Shown: piece by piece, positions 6,380 to 15,398 of the stretch
Position numbering within the stretch: position 1 is the first letter of the stretch
Layout: each line of letters begins with the position of its first letter
Origin: Nitrospiria bacterium
GTDB taxonomy: Bacteria > Nitrospirota > Nitrospiria > JACQBZ01
Assembly (NCBI GenBank): GCA_035517655.1
Contig: DATIYJ010000066.1
Coordinates: forward strand, 1-47,031
DNA: 47,031 nt
Direction: 5' to 3'
Made by a program: the position numbers and the translations under genes
Notes under the pieces: model-generated
Told to the model about the DNA's origin: nothing
The model's input: only the letters and a program-made list of their open reading frames with translations
Database searches by the model: none

Positions 6380-9097
6380 ATGACCGACCTCAGCCCCCTC
6401 ATGAAGCAGTACCGCGAAACCAAGGAGCGTTACAAGGACGCGATCCTGTTTTTCCGCGTGGGCGATTTCTACGAGATGTTCTTCGAGGACGCCGTCGTCG
6501 CCTCGAAGATCCTCGAGATCGCGCTGACGTCCCGGGACAAATCGAAGGAGGATTCCGTCCCCCTCTGCGGCGTTCCGTACCACGCCGCCTCGGCCTATAT
6601 CGCCAAGCTGATCCGGGCCGGAATGAGCGTGGCGGTCTGCGATCAGGTGGAGGATCCCCGTCAGGCCAAGGGGCTGGTCCGGCGCGAGGTGGTGAGGGTC
6701 GTCACGCCGGGCACGCTGACCGAGCCGGAGCTCCTGGCCTCCGATGAAAACAACTACCTCGCCGCCGTCGTTCATTCCGAGGCGGGCTGCGGCCTGGCCT
6801 TCGTCGACCTGTCGACCGGGGAATTCCGCCTGACCCAGTTCGACGGCGCGGACGCGGAAGAAGAGCTTCGGTCCGAGCTGGCCCGGCTGGAGCCGAAGGA
6901 AATTCTGGTCGCCGAATCCGACCTCCCCCGTATGGAAACGTCGTTGACCCGACACCCGATCGGCCCATCCGCCGCGCCGCGGCTCTGCCGGTTTACGGAT
7001 GCTGCGTTTGATCCCGGAACGGCCCGCCGGACTCTCCTGGATCACTTCCGTCTCCAGTCCCTCGCCGGGTTCGAGTGCGAGGATATCCCGACGGCCGCGA
7101 CGGCCGCCGGCGCGCTGCTGCGCTACCTTCAGGAGACCCAGCTCACGGCGCTGGGACATTTGAACCAACTCAAACGATACCGGAAAAGCGATCACCTCGT
7201 TCTGGACGCGACCGCGCAGAGGAATCTGGAGCTCACCCGTCGCTTGAGCGACCTTCCTGACCGGCAGGCAGGCGGACGGACGGAAGGCTCGCTGCTCTGG
7301 GCGCTGGACCGGACCCTCACCCCGATGGGCGCGCGTCTTCTCCGGAACTGGCTGCTCCGGCCGCTCATGGACCTCGGGACGATCCGGGCGAGGCAGTCCG
7401 CGATCGAGACGTTTTTGGGCGACACGACGCGGCGCGGCCGCATCCGGTCGATTCTAAAGCGGATCGCCGACCTGGAACGGATCATCGGGCGGGTCTCGCT
7501 CGGCACCGCCCACGGCCGCGACCTGGTTCAATTGAAGAACTCGATCGAGCCTCTTCCCTCCATGTACAAATGCCTGACGGAAGCGGACCCGTCCGCTTCG
7601 GATGCGGCCGACCCAAGCCTTCTGGAATCGATCCGCGCCGGGTGGGACGACCTGAGCGACCTCCATGCCCGCATCCGGCAGACGCTCGTGGACGATCCGC
7701 CGCCCGGTCTTCATGACGGCGGCTTGATCCGGGACGGCGTCGATCCGGCGCTGGACGAGTTGAACGCGGCCGCCCGAGACGGAAAGCGCTGGATCTCGGC
7801 GCTGGAGGCCAAGGAGCGGGAACGCAGCGGAATCGAGTCGCTCAAAATCCGTTACAACCAGGTGTTCGGCTTCTATATCGAGGTGACGAAGACGCATCTT
7901 TCGCGCGTGCCGCCGGATTTTTACCGGAAGCAGACACTGGTCAACGCCGAACGCTTCATCACGCCCGAGCTCAAGGACCTGGAGACGAAAGTGCTCGGCG
8001 CGGAGGAGCAGGGCCGGGTGCTCGAACACGAAATCTTCGAACGGCTCCGGGCGGAGACGGCCGCGGCCGCGTCGCGCGTCCAGGCCGCGGCCCGGTCGGT
8101 CGCGCTGCTGGACGTTCTGTCCGCGTTGGCCGAGGTCGCGGCCGCGGAGCATTACGTCAAGCCGACGGTGGACGACGGCGACGAGATCCGCATCGTCGAC
8201 GGCCGGCATCCGATGCTGGAGCGGATGCTGCCGGGCGGATCCCGCTTCGTTCCGAACGACGCGACGCTGGATGGGCGGGACAACCGTCTGCTGATCATCA
8301 CCGGCCCCAACATGGCCGGGAAATCCACCTATATGCGCCAGGTGGCCTTGATCGTGATCCTGGCCCAGGCGGGCGGCTTCGTGCCGGCCTCGGAAGCCCG
8401 GATCGGCCGGGTGGACCGGATCTTCACCCGGATCGGGGCGTCGGACGATCTGATGGGGGGGCAGAGCACCTTCATGGTCGAGATGACCGAGACCGCCGCC
8501 ATCCTGCACCAGTCCACCGCCCGCAGCCTGATCCTGCTCGACGAGATCGGGCGGGGCACCAGCACGTTCGACGGACTCAGCATCGCCTGGGCCGTGGCCG
8601 AATACCTTCACGACCCCGACCGGTCGGGCGCGCGGACGCTCTTCGCCACGCATTACCATCAGCTCACCGAACTGGCTTTGACTTTCCCGGGTATAAAGAA
8701 CTACAATATCGCCGTTCGCGAATGGAACGACGAGATCATCTTCCTTCGCAAAATCGTGGCGGGCGGAACCGACCGCAGTTACGGCATCCAGGTGGCCCGC
8801 CTGGCCGGTCTTCCCCCGGAGGTGATTCGCCGCGCCCATGAAATTCTGGCCAACCTGGAAAGCGGGGAATTCAACGAACTCGGCCAACCCCGCCTGGCCT
8901 CGACTCCCCGCCTGCCCGCCGAGGCCGGAGCGCAAGGCGCGGACGCGGACCAGTTCGGACTGTTTACACCGGAAGTTCACCCCGTCATTCGGGAACTCCG
9001 GAAAACGGACCCGGACCGTCTCACACCGCTGGAGGCGCTCAACCTCCTTCATGAGCTGAAAAAGAAAGCCGAGGGTCCCATTCAAGAGAACCGCTAA
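6380..9097 (+). CDS. mutS: DNA mismatch repair protein MutS
   Basis: 905 residues, slightly longer than E. coli MutS (853). The mismatch-contacting Phe-x-Glu is F30-Y31-E32 in VGDFYEMFFEDA. The connector, lever and clamp follow. The ABC ATPase carries Walker A GPNMAGKSTYMRQ (about 641), the FTRIGASDDLMGGQSTFMVEM signature, and Walker B LILLDEIGRGTSTFDG. The C-terminal end DRLTPLEALNLLHELK is the dimer or MutL-interacting type tail. An extra stretch at residues 292-300 (LPDRQAGGR), just before the conserved EGSLLWALDRT, is the translation of a palindromic repeat (7254-7276). The linker near 840-855 (PRLASTPRLPAEAG) is also lineage-specific. Confidence 0.97.
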   Translation: MTDLSPLMKQYRETKERYKDAILFFRVGDFYEMFFEDAVVASKILEIALTSRDKSKEDSVPLCGVPYHAASAYIAKLIRAGMSVAVCDQVEDPRQAKGLVRREVVRVVTPGTLTEPELLASDENNYLAAVVHSEAGCGLAFVDLSTGEFRLTQFDGADAEEELRSELARLEPKEILVAESDLPRMETSLTRHPIGPSAAPRLCRFTDAAFDPGTARRTLLDHFRLQSLAGFECEDIPTAATAAGALLRYLQETQLTALGHLNQLKRYRKSDHLVLDATAQRNLELTRRLSDLPDRQAGGRTEGSLLWALDRTLTPMGARLLRNWLLRPLMDLGTIRARQSAIETFLGDTTRRGRIRSILKRIADLERIIGRVSLGTAHGRDLVQLKNSIEPLPSMYKCLTEADPSASDAADPSLLESIRAGWDDLSDLHARIRQTLVDDPPPGLHDGGLIRDGVDPALDELNAAARDGKRWISALEAKERERSGIESLKIRYNQVFGFYIEVTKTHLSRVPPDFYRKQTLVNAERFITPELKDLETKVLGAEEQGRVLEHEIFERLRAETAAAASRVQAAARSVALLDVLSALAEVAAAEHYVKPTVDDGDEIRIVDGRHPMLERMLPGGSRFVPNDATLDGRDNRLLIITGPNMAGKSTYMRQVALIVILAQAGGFVPASEARIGRVDRIFTRIGASDDLMGGQSTFMVEMTETAAILHQSTARSLILLDEIGRGTSTFDGLSIAWAVAEYLHDPDRSGARTLFATHYHQLTELALTFPGIKNYNIAVREWNDEIIFLRKIVAGGTDRSYGIQVARLAGLPPEVIRRAHEILANLESGEFNELGQPRLASTPRLPAEAGAQGADADQFGLFTPEVHPVIRELRKTDPDRLTPLEALNLLHELKKKAEGPIQENR
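7254..7276. repeat. CTGCCGG-type repeat translated in frame inside mutS
   Basis: CCTGACCGGCAGGCAGGCGG reads LPDRQAGG in mutS. The same unit reads LPDG in udg (4622-4640) and LPDRRA at the end of recJ. It falls in a loop of the core domain that is shorter in other MutS proteins. Confidence 0.55.
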
Positions 9098-9116
9098 ACC
9101 GGAGGACCAAAAAACG

Positions 9117-10529
9117 ATGTCCGAAAACAACCGGGTCAACCTCGTCATCATCGGAGCCGGCCGGGGAGGCCGCGCGCTCATCGAGCTCTTGTTCCAGGAT
9201 CCCACCGTCGAGATCGTCGGCATCGCCGACCTCGATCCGAAGGCCCCCGGCATCGTGCTGGCCAAACGCCTGAAGATCCGCTGCACGTCCGACTACCGGA
9301 GGCTCTTGAAGCGCCGCAAGGTCGATCTCATCATGGACGTGACCGGGGATCCCGCGGTCGGAGCGGACATCGCGAAGATCGCCCCCACCGCCGAGATCAT
9401 CGGCGGACACAGCGCCCGCTTCATGTGGGAGATGGTCGAGGCCCGGATCAAGAGCCGCGAAGAAATCGAACGGCTGCTGATCGAGTATCAGTCCCTCTAC
9501 GAGCTCGGGCTGAAGTTGACGGCCAGCGAGAATCCCGAGAAGCTCTACCACACGATCGTCGACTACGCGACCGGCCTGACGAACACGCCGGCCGGCAGCC
9601 TCACCATTTTCGAGGAGAAACAGGGCACGATGTCCCTCGCGGCCGTCAAAGGCGTCACGAAGCGGTTTTCCAACAAGAACCGGTGGAAGGTCCGTCAAGG
9701 CGGCCTGACCAGCCATATCCTGAACCAGGATGTGCCGCTGGCCGTCCAGGATGTCAAGCGACACCCGAAGTTCGACAACCCCATCATGGTCCGGGAAGGC
9801 ATTCGCTCCCTGATCGCCTCCCCGCTCAAAACCGAGGGGCGGATCGTGGGCATCCTGTATGTCGACGACTTCAAACCGCGGCAGTTCACCACCCGCGAGG
9901 TCTCGCTTTTGTCCCTCCTATCCACCTTCGCCGCGATGGCGATCGAAAAGACGAAACTCCTGGAGAGCACCCGGCAGTTGGCCATCACGGATGAATTGAC
10001 CGGGCTTTACAACCACCGTCATTTCCGTCAACAACTGAGCCTCGAAGTCAATCGCGCCGACCGCTACCACCGTTCGCTCTCGCTCATGATGATCGACATC
10101 GATTACTTTAAAAACTACAACGACACCAACGGTCATCTCAAGGGCAACGAGGTGTTGAAGGATTTGGGGAAAATTTTGAAAGAGATCAGCCGGGAGGTGG
10201 ATATCGTCGCCCGCTACGGGGGCGAGGAATTTACGATCATCATGCCGGAAACGACGCGGCGGCGGGCGTTGATTCTCTCCGAGCGGCTCCGAAGGCGGAT
10301 CGCGTTCCATAAATTCGAGAACGCCCGCAGCCAGCCGAACAAGAGACTGACCGTCAGCATCGGCCTGGCGTCCTACCCGGAGTGCGCGGCGAACGCCTTC
10401 GACCTCATCGCGGAGGCCGACAAGGCGCTGTACGAGGCCAAACGCGCCGGCCGGAATACCGTTTGTGTTTCCACCCGAAAATTGAGGATGACCGCCCAGG
10501 GCCGCGTGCCGGTTTTGAAGACGGGATAA
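9117..10529 (+). CDS. Diguanylate cyclase with Rossmann-like, GAF and GGDEF domains
   Basis: 470 residues. The N-terminal domain (about 5-115) is a dinucleotide-binding-like Rossmann fold: VNLVIIGAGRGGRALIELL with the glycine motif GAGRGG, the strand-end acid GIADLD, and MDVTGDPAVG. A short helix leads to a GAF domain (about 145-295) and then a GGDEF domain (about 305-455) beginning ITDELTGLYNHRHF. The active site is GGEEF (about 368-372), so cyclic-di-GMP synthesis is expected. The product-inhibition I-site RxxD is present (REVD, five residues before GGEEF). The protein has no membrane segment. A redox or nucleotide signal sensed by the Rossmann part is an inference. It is last in the plus-strand run and convergent with the M16 gene. 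Confidence 0.88.
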   Translation: MSENNRVNLVIIGAGRGGRALIELLFQDPTVEIVGIADLDPKAPGIVLAKRLKIRCTSDYRRLLKRRKVDLIMDVTGDPAVGADIAKIAPTAEIIGGHSARFMWEMVEARIKSREEIERLLIEYQSLYELGLKLTASENPEKLYHTIVDYATGLTNTPAGSLTIFEEKQGTMSLAAVKGVTKRFSNKNRWKVRQGGLTSHILNQDVPLAVQDVKRHPKFDNPIMVREGIRSLIASPLKTEGRIVGILYVDDFKPRQFTTREVSLLSLLSTFAAMAIEKTKLLESTRQLAITDELTGLYNHRHFRQQLSLEVNRADRYHRSLSLMMIDIDYFKNYNDTNGHLKGNEVLKDLGKILKEISREVDIVARYGGEEFTIIMPETTRRRALILSERLRRRIAFHKFENARSQPNKRLTVSIGLASYPECAANAFDLIAEADKALYEAKRAGRNTVCVSTRKLRMTAQGRVPVLKTG

Positions 10530-10541
10530 GACGGGGGGAGC

Positions 10542-11834
10542 TCAGGAGCCGGCCAGGAAGGCCTTAAGCGGCCGGGCCTTCGCCCCGGGGCCCAGCACGG
10601 TCAGGGAAAGTTTCCGTCGATCGAACAGCAGATCGCCCAGCCGCCGGACCTGCCGTCTTGAAACCTGGTTGATCTCGTGCAGCGTCTCTTCCAACGAGAA
10701 GTGCCTTCCGAAGTAGATTTCATCCTTGGCCAGGCGGCTCATCCGGCTGTTGGTGCTTTCCAAATTGAGCAGGATGCCGCCTTTCATCTGATTGACGGCG
10801 CGCTGGAGCTCGTCGCGGCTCACGCCCCGCTCCCGCAGCTTTTCAAGTTCCCGAAGCGTGAGTTGAACGACCTGCCGGACGGCCTTCGGACTGGACGCCG
10901 CGTAGACCGTCATCATCCCGGTATCCTGAAAGCCGATGTGATGCGAATAAATCGAATAGACCAGGCCCCGTTTTTCCCGGACTTCCTGGAAGAGGCGCGA
11001 GCTCATTCCCCCTCCCAGCAGCACGTTCAGCGCATAGATCCCGTAGCGGTCCCGATGGTTGAGCGGCAAGCCCGGGAAGCCCAGACAGAGATGCGCCTGC
11101 TCCAGTTTCTTGGGACGGACATAGAGGCCGCCGGAGGCCGCGGGCGGACGGCGGAACACCCCCGCCCCCGGACGGTCCGATCGACGGGCCCGCGCGCCGA
11201 ACGGCCGGAACAAGCGATCGAGTTGTCGGATCAGGGCGGATCGGTTGAACCGTCCGGCGGCCGAAATGACGATCCGCTCCGGACGGTACTTCCGGTTCAG
11301 AAAATCCAGAATCTGTCGGCGGGTGATGGACCGGAGGATGTCGGCTCGGCCGAGAATCGGCCGGCCGAGCGGGCTCCCGCTCCAGACGTTTGCGGTATGC
11401 AGATCGTGGATCAGGTCCTCGGGATCGTCCTCGACCATCTTGATCTCCTCGAGGACGACCCGCTTCTCCCGCTCGATCTCGACGGGCCGGAAGACGGAAT
11501 GACGGAAGAGGTCCGCGAGGAGGTTGACCGCCTTCGGAAGGTGCTCGTCGATCACATTGGCGTAAAACGCGGTGGTCTCGCGGGAGGTGAAGGCGTTGAG
11601 CTCGCCGCCCAGGCCGTCCATCTCCTGGGCGATCTGCCGGGCCGAGCGGCGATGCGTGCCTTTGAAGAACATGTGCTCGGCAAAGTGGGAAAGGCCGGCC
11701 TCGTCGACCGTCTCGTCGCGGGACCCCACCTCGACCCAGATCCCCAACGAGACCGATTTCACGAAGGGGATCTCTTCCGTGACGACCCGGATCCCGTTGT
11801 CCAGGACCTCTTTGTGAAACAGCCGGACGGGCAT
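10542..11834 (-). CDS. M16-family zinc metallopeptidase
   Basis: 430 residues with the inverted zinc motif HFAEHMFFKGT (HxxEH, about 47-51) and the downstream Glu in RETTAFYANV...EEIKMVEDDP. This is the single-chain processing-peptidase-like form found beside pnp in many bacteria. It starts 12 bases after the pnp stop with no obvious ribosome site of its own, suggesting coupling. The C-terminal inactive-type M16 domain (GLPLNHRDRYGIYALNVLLGGGMSSRLFQEVREKRGLVYS) is complete. It is the last gene of the minus-strand translation/RNA cluster. Substrates are unknown. It carries no signal peptide, so it probably acts in the cytoplasm. Confidence 0.92.
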   Translation of the reverse strand: MPVRLFHKEVLDNGIRVVTEEIPFVKSVSLGIWVEVGSRDETVDEAGLSHFAEHMFFKGTHRRSARQIAQEMDGLGGELNAFTSRETTAFYANVIDEHLPKAVNLLADLFRHSVFRPVEIEREKRVVLEEIKMVEDDPEDLIHDLHTANVWSGSPLGRPILGRADILRSITRRQILDFLNRKYRPERIVISAAGRFNRSALIRQLDRLFRPFGARARRSDRPGAGVFRRPPAASGGLYVRPKKLEQAHLCLGFPGLPLNHRDRYGIYALNVLLGGGMSSRLFQEVREKRGLVYSIYSHHIGFQDTGMMTVYAASSPKAVRQVVQLTLRELEKLRERGVSRDELQRAVNQMKGGILLNLESTNSRMSRLAKDEIYFGRHFSLEETLHEINQVSRRQVRRLGDLLFDRRKLSLTVLGPGAKARPLKAFLAGS

Positions 11835-11846
11835 TGAAACGGGTCG

Positions 11847-13946
11847 TTATCCCTTCTGGCCTTCCGCGCCGGCCTTCAGAACCTCTTTTCGGCTCAGTCG
11901 GATCTTCCCCTGCTTGTCGACTTCCAAAACCTTGACCAGGATCTCGTCCCCCTCCTTGACCTCGTCCTGAACCCGGTTGACCCGATGTTCGGCGAGCTGG
12001 GAGATGTGGACCAGGCCGTCCGTCCCCGGCAGGATCTCGACGAAGGCGCCGAAGTCCATGATCTTGACCACCTTGCCCTTGTAGATCTTTCCGACCTCGA
12101 CCTCTTCCGTGATCCGGCCGATCATCTCCATCGCCAGCTTCGCCGCGTCGGCGTCCGAGGAGGCGATGAGAATGGTCCCGTCGTCCTCGATGTCGATCTT
12201 CACGCCCGTTTTCTCGACGATGCCGCGGACGACCTTGCCGCCCGGGCCGATGACCTCGCCGATCCGCTCCTTCTTCACGTGCATCGTGAAGATCCGCGGC
12301 GCCAGCGACGACAGCTCGGGCCGGGGCGCCGCGAGGGCCTGCAGCATCCGGTCCAAGATGTGGATCCGGCCGGCGTGGGCCTGCGCCAACGCGTCCCGGA
12401 GAAGCGCCTCGGTGATGCCCGGGATCTTCATGTCCATCTGCAGGGCCGTCACGCCCTGACGGGTTCCGGTCACTTTGAAATCCATGTCGCCCAGATGATC
12501 CTCCAGGCCCAGGATGTCCGAGAGGATCACGGTCCGCGATCCTTCCTTGATCAGACCCATGGCAATGCCGGCCACGGGGGACTTGATCTGCACACCCGCG
12601 TCCATCAGAGCCAGCGTCCCGCCGCAGACCGTCGCCATCGAGGAGGAACCGTTGGATTCCAGGATGTCCGAGACGATCCGGAGGGTGTAGGGAAAGGCAT
12701 CCCGGCCGGGAATCACCGGCCGCAAGGCGCGCTCGGCCAGCGCGCCGTGCCCGATTTCCCGCCGTCCCGGACCCCGCATCGGCCGGGCCTCGCCCACGGA
12801 AAACGGGGGAAAATTGTAATGCAGCATGAAGGTCTTGGTCGATTCGCCTTCCAGGGCGTCGATCCGCTGTTCGTCCTCGGCCGTGCCCAGCGTCACGACG
12901 GCCAGGCTCTGCGTCTCCCCCCGCGTGAATAGGGCGGAGCCGTGCGTGCGGGGCAGAATCCCCACCTCGCACGAGATCGGCCGGATGTCGGAGCAGCCGC
13001 GGCCGTCCGCGCGAATGCCCTTGTTCAGAATCATCTGTCGGACGGCGTTCCGCTCCAGCGCGTGAAAGATCTCGGCGATCTCCGGCGAGCGGTCCGCTTC
13101 CGGCGTGTTGATCTGATCCTTGACCTCTTTGAGCACCGCGTCCAAGCGCTCCTGCCGGGCCGTCTTGTTGGGAATCAGAACGGCCGCCTCGATGGAGGCC
13201 TGGCTTTTGGACTTCACGGACTCCGCCAGCGCCGGATCCGTCGTCTTTTGTACGGGCTCGCGTTTCGGCTTTCCGGTAAGCGCCTTCAGCTTCAGGATGC
13301 TCTCGATGATTTTCTTGATCTCGGCGTGGGCCAGCGCAATGGCGTCGATCATCGTCTGCTCGGACAGTTCGTTGGCGCCGCCTTCCACCATCATCACGGC
13401 CTCCGTCGTTCCGGCCACGACGAGATTCAGATCGCCGGCTTCCACTTCGGCAAAGGAGGGATTGATGACGAAGCGTCCCTCGACGCGGCCGATCCGGACG
13501 GAAGCGACCGGGTCCTGGAGCGGGATGTCCGAAAGGGTCAGGGCCGCGGAGGCGGCCACGATGGCCAGCACGTCGGTGACGTTTCCCTCGTCCGCCGACA
13601 GGACCGATGCGATCACCTGGGTATCGAAATAAAAACCTTTTGGGAAGAGCGGGCGCAAGGGCCGATCGATGAGACGGCTGGCCAGGATTTCCCGCTCGGA
13701 CGGACGGCCCTCCCGCTTGAAAAAACCGCCCGGAATTTTTCCGGCCGCATAGGCCTTTTCCTGATAGTCCACGGTGAGCGGAAGAAAATCCACGCCCGTC
13801 CGGGCGACCTTGGAGGCGACGGCGGTGGCCAGCACGACGCTGTCGCCGTACCGGGCCGTGACCGCCCCGTCGGCCAGCTTGGCCATGCGACCGGTTTCCA
13901 GAATCAACTGCTTGCCCCTGATTTCTAATTCGACTTGATGGATCAT
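11847..13946 (-). CDS. pnp: Polyribonucleotide nucleotidyltransferase (PNPase)
   Basis: 699 residues. PNPase degrades RNA 3' to 5' by phosphorolysis and can add tails. Two RNase-PH-like domains are visible: the first about 1-220 ([20 protein letters not shown]), the second about 300-540 ([84 protein letters not shown]). A KH domain ([15 protein letters not shown]) and an S1 domain ([32 protein letters not shown]) follow. A GGGGGG ribosome site lies upstream of the ATG, and an AT-rich palindromic element (13964-13990) lies just before it. It lies downstream of rpsO, as in E. coli. Confidence 0.98.
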   Translation of the reverse strand: MIHQVELEIRGKQLILETGRMAKLADGAVTARYGDSVVLATAVASKVARTGVDFLPLTVDYQEKAYAAGKIPGGFFKREGRPSEREILASRLIDRPLRPLFPKGFYFDTQVIASVLSADEGNVTDVLAIVAASAALTLSDIPLQDPVASVRIGRVEGRFVINPSFAEVEAGDLNLVVAGTTEAVMMVEGGANELSEQTMIDAIALAHAEIKKIIESILKLKALTGKPKREPVQKTTDPALAESVKSKSQASIEAAVLIPNKTARQERLDAVLKEVKDQINTPEADRSPEIAEIFHALERNAVRQMILNKGIRADGRGCSDIRPISCEVGILPRTHGSALFTRGETQSLAVVTLGTAEDEQRIDALEGESTKTFMLHYNFPPFSVGEARPMRGPGRREIGHGALAERALRPVIPGRDAFPYTLRIVSDILESNGSSSMATVCGGTLALMDAGVQIKSPVAGIAMGLIKEGSRTVILSDILGLEDHLGDMDFKVTGTRQGVTALQMDMKIPGITEALLRDALAQAHAGRIHILDRMLQALAAPRPELSSLAPRIFTMHVKKERIGEVIGPGGKVVRGIVEKTGVKIDIEDDGTILIASSDADAAKLAMEMIGRITEEVEVGKIYKGKVVKIMDFGAFVEILPGTDGLVHISQLAEHRVNRVQDEVKEGDEILVKVLEVDKQGKIRLSRKEVLKAGAEGQKG

Positions 13947-13963
13947 GGAATGCCCCCCTTTGT

Positions 13964-13990
13964 AATCTCAGATTTGAGATTTGAAATTTT
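13964..13990. repeat. AT-rich near-palindrome just upstream of pnp
   Basis: AATCTCAGATTTGAGATTTG and onward. The same element, AATCTCAAATTTGAGATTTC, lies just upstream of the aminotransferase gene at 23524-23547. In both cases it is on the leader side of the minus-strand start, 9-17 bases from the ATG. Confidence 0.6.
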
Positions 13991-14096
13991 AAAGCAGCCG
14001 GGCCTTGACTCGGGGGCAGGAAGTAGGGAGGCATGGGCCAGGCGCGCGCCGCAGGCCCATCCCTTCCTATCTCCTTACCCCAAGGTCGGATATGGA

Positions 14097-14115
14097 TTCG
14101 TCCGAGACGGACGAA
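14097..14115 (-). other. Hairpin directly after the rpsO stop codon
   Basis: TTCGTCCG-TCT-CGGACGAA on the minus strand is a perfect 8-bp stem starting at the base after the rpsO TAG. No U-run follows, so it looks like a processing or stabilising hairpin rather than a terminator. The position corresponds to the terminator/RNase III region between rpsO and pnp in E. coli. The rest of the 169-bp gap shows no gene. Confidence 0.5.
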
Positions 14116-14382
14116 CTATTTACGAATGCCGAGCTTCTCGATGATCTGTTTGTACCGGTTCACATCCTCCCTGTGGAGATAATCCAGCAGTTTCCGGCGC
14201 TGGCTGACCATCCGGAGAAGACCGCGCCGGGAGTGATGGTCGTTCTTATGGCTCTTGAAATGATCGGCAAGCGAATTGATCTGGCTGCTGAGCAACGCGA
14301 TCTGGACCTCCGGCGACCCGGTATCCTTCGGATGGCTGGCAAACTTCTTGATCACCTCGACTTTCTGTTCCTTTTCCAGCAT
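14116..14382 (-). CDS. rpsO: 30S ribosomal protein S15 (uS15)
   Basis: 88 residues, the usual size. S15 binds the 16S rRNA central domain early in 30S assembly. Typical segments are [51 protein letters not shown] and the C-terminal [13 protein letters not shown] strong AAGGAG site precedes the ATG. It sits between truB and pnp in the classic truB-rpsO-pnp order. In E. coli S15 represses its own translation; no leader structure proving this was identified here. Confidence 0.98.
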   Translation of the reverse strand: MLEKEQKVEVIKKFASHPKDTGSPEVQIALLSSQINSLADHFKSHKNDHHSRRGLLRMVSQRRKLLDYLHREDVNRYKQIIEKLGIRK

Positions 14383-14427
14383 GACCCTTTCTCCTTTTTT
14401 TACACGTTACCGCTTTGATTGCGAACC

Positions 14428-15393
14428 TTACGGATCCTCGACCGACACCAACCATTTGCCAAGCTTGAACAGATCTGTTTTAAGATCGCCTTCTTTAAGA
14501 TCCCCTTCCGGCCCGGCTGTCCCGGGCCAGCCCACCAGCGCCTCGGCCAGGGCGATCAAAACACCGGACGTATTATACACTAAAACAGGCTGCCCTGTCT
14601 TGATTTCTTTTGGCAGCCGCCCCACGCCCCGCAGACCGATCGGCGTCCCGTGCATCAGCAAGCGTGCGCCGTCACGGGTCACGCTCATGCTGGGAAAATC
14701 CCTCAAGACCTCCCCGGCCGTCAAGACCCGCTCCCGGATGCGGCCTTCTCCGGCGGCCGCTTCCGCCTCCGAGACCGTCAGCGCGTCCTCGATGCGAAAC
14801 GGGCCCGAACGCGTCCGCTCGAGACGGAAGAGGTGGGCGCCCGACCCCAGCCTCTCCCCGATATCGGCGCACAGGGTCCGGATGTAGGTCCCCTTGGAAC
14901 AGACGACCGAGAACGCGACGTCGCGGCCTTCCATGCCGCGCATCTCCAGGCGGTGGATCACGACCGTCCGCGGAAGGCGCTCCACCTCGCGGCCGGCCCG
15001 CGCCGCCTTGTACAGCGGCTGCCCGGCGATTTTCACGGCGGAATACATCGGCGGGATCTGCCGGATCTCCCCGCGAAAGGAGGCCAGGGCCTCCCGAACG
15101 CGATCCTCGGTCACCCCGTCGGTCGGGCGGCGGGAGAGCACCTTTCCGGTCGCGTCCTGCGTATCCGTCGTCTCCCCGAGCCGCATCACGGCGTCGTATT
15201 CCTTGTCGGTCTCGGTCAGGAACCGGGCCAGCTTGGTCGCCTTCCCCAGACAGATCGGGAGGACCCCGGTGGCCGCCGGGTCCAGCGTGCCGGTATGACC
15301 GATTTTTTTGATCTTCAGGACGGATCGCAGGCGGGCCACGACGTCGTGCGACGTCCAGCCGGCCGGTTTATGGATGTTTAAGAATCCGTCCAT
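14428..15393 (-). CDS. truB: tRNA pseudouridine(55) synthase TruB
   Basis: 321 residues from the ATG at 15391-15393 (MDGFLNIHKPAGWTSHDVVA). An open frame continues upstream but overlaps the DHH gene and is not conserved. The enzyme makes pseudouridine 55 in the T-loop of tRNAs. The catalytic Asp lies in KIGHTGTLDPAATGVLPICLG (GTLDP). KEYDAVMRLGETTDTQDATG and SKGTYIRTLCADIGERLGSGAHL are further family motifs. A C-terminal PUA-like part follows. Near the end is a small internal duplication (EGDLKEGDLKTDLFKLGKW). It starts 5 bases after the upstream DHH gene stops. Confidence 0.96.
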   Translation of the reverse strand: MDGFLNIHKPAGWTSHDVVARLRSVLKIKKIGHTGTLDPAATGVLPICLGKATKLARFLTETDKEYDAVMRLGETTDTQDATGKVLSRRPTDGVTEDRVREALASFRGEIRQIPPMYSAVKIAGQPLYKAARAGREVERLPRTVVIHRLEMRGMEGRDVAFSVVCSKGTYIRTLCADIGERLGSGAHLFRLERTRSGPFRIEDALTVSEAEAAAGEGRIRERVLTAGEVLRDFPSMSVTRDGARLLMHGTPIGLRGVGRLPKEIKTGQPVLVYNTSGVLIALAEALVGWPGTAGPEGDLKEGDLKTDLFKLGKWLVSVEDP

Positions 15394-15398
15394 CGGGT

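Noticed and set aside
7454-9286. A 610-residue frame antisense to mutS
   Set aside because: Composition is that of an antisense shadow (His/Asp/Gly-rich) and no family motif is seen; mutS fully explains the region.
10843-14034. A 1063-residue open frame on the minus strand across pnp and the M16 gene
   Set aside because: It is an alternative frame of two clearly conserved genes, rich in Arg/Gly/Pro as expected of a shadow frame in GC-rich DNA.
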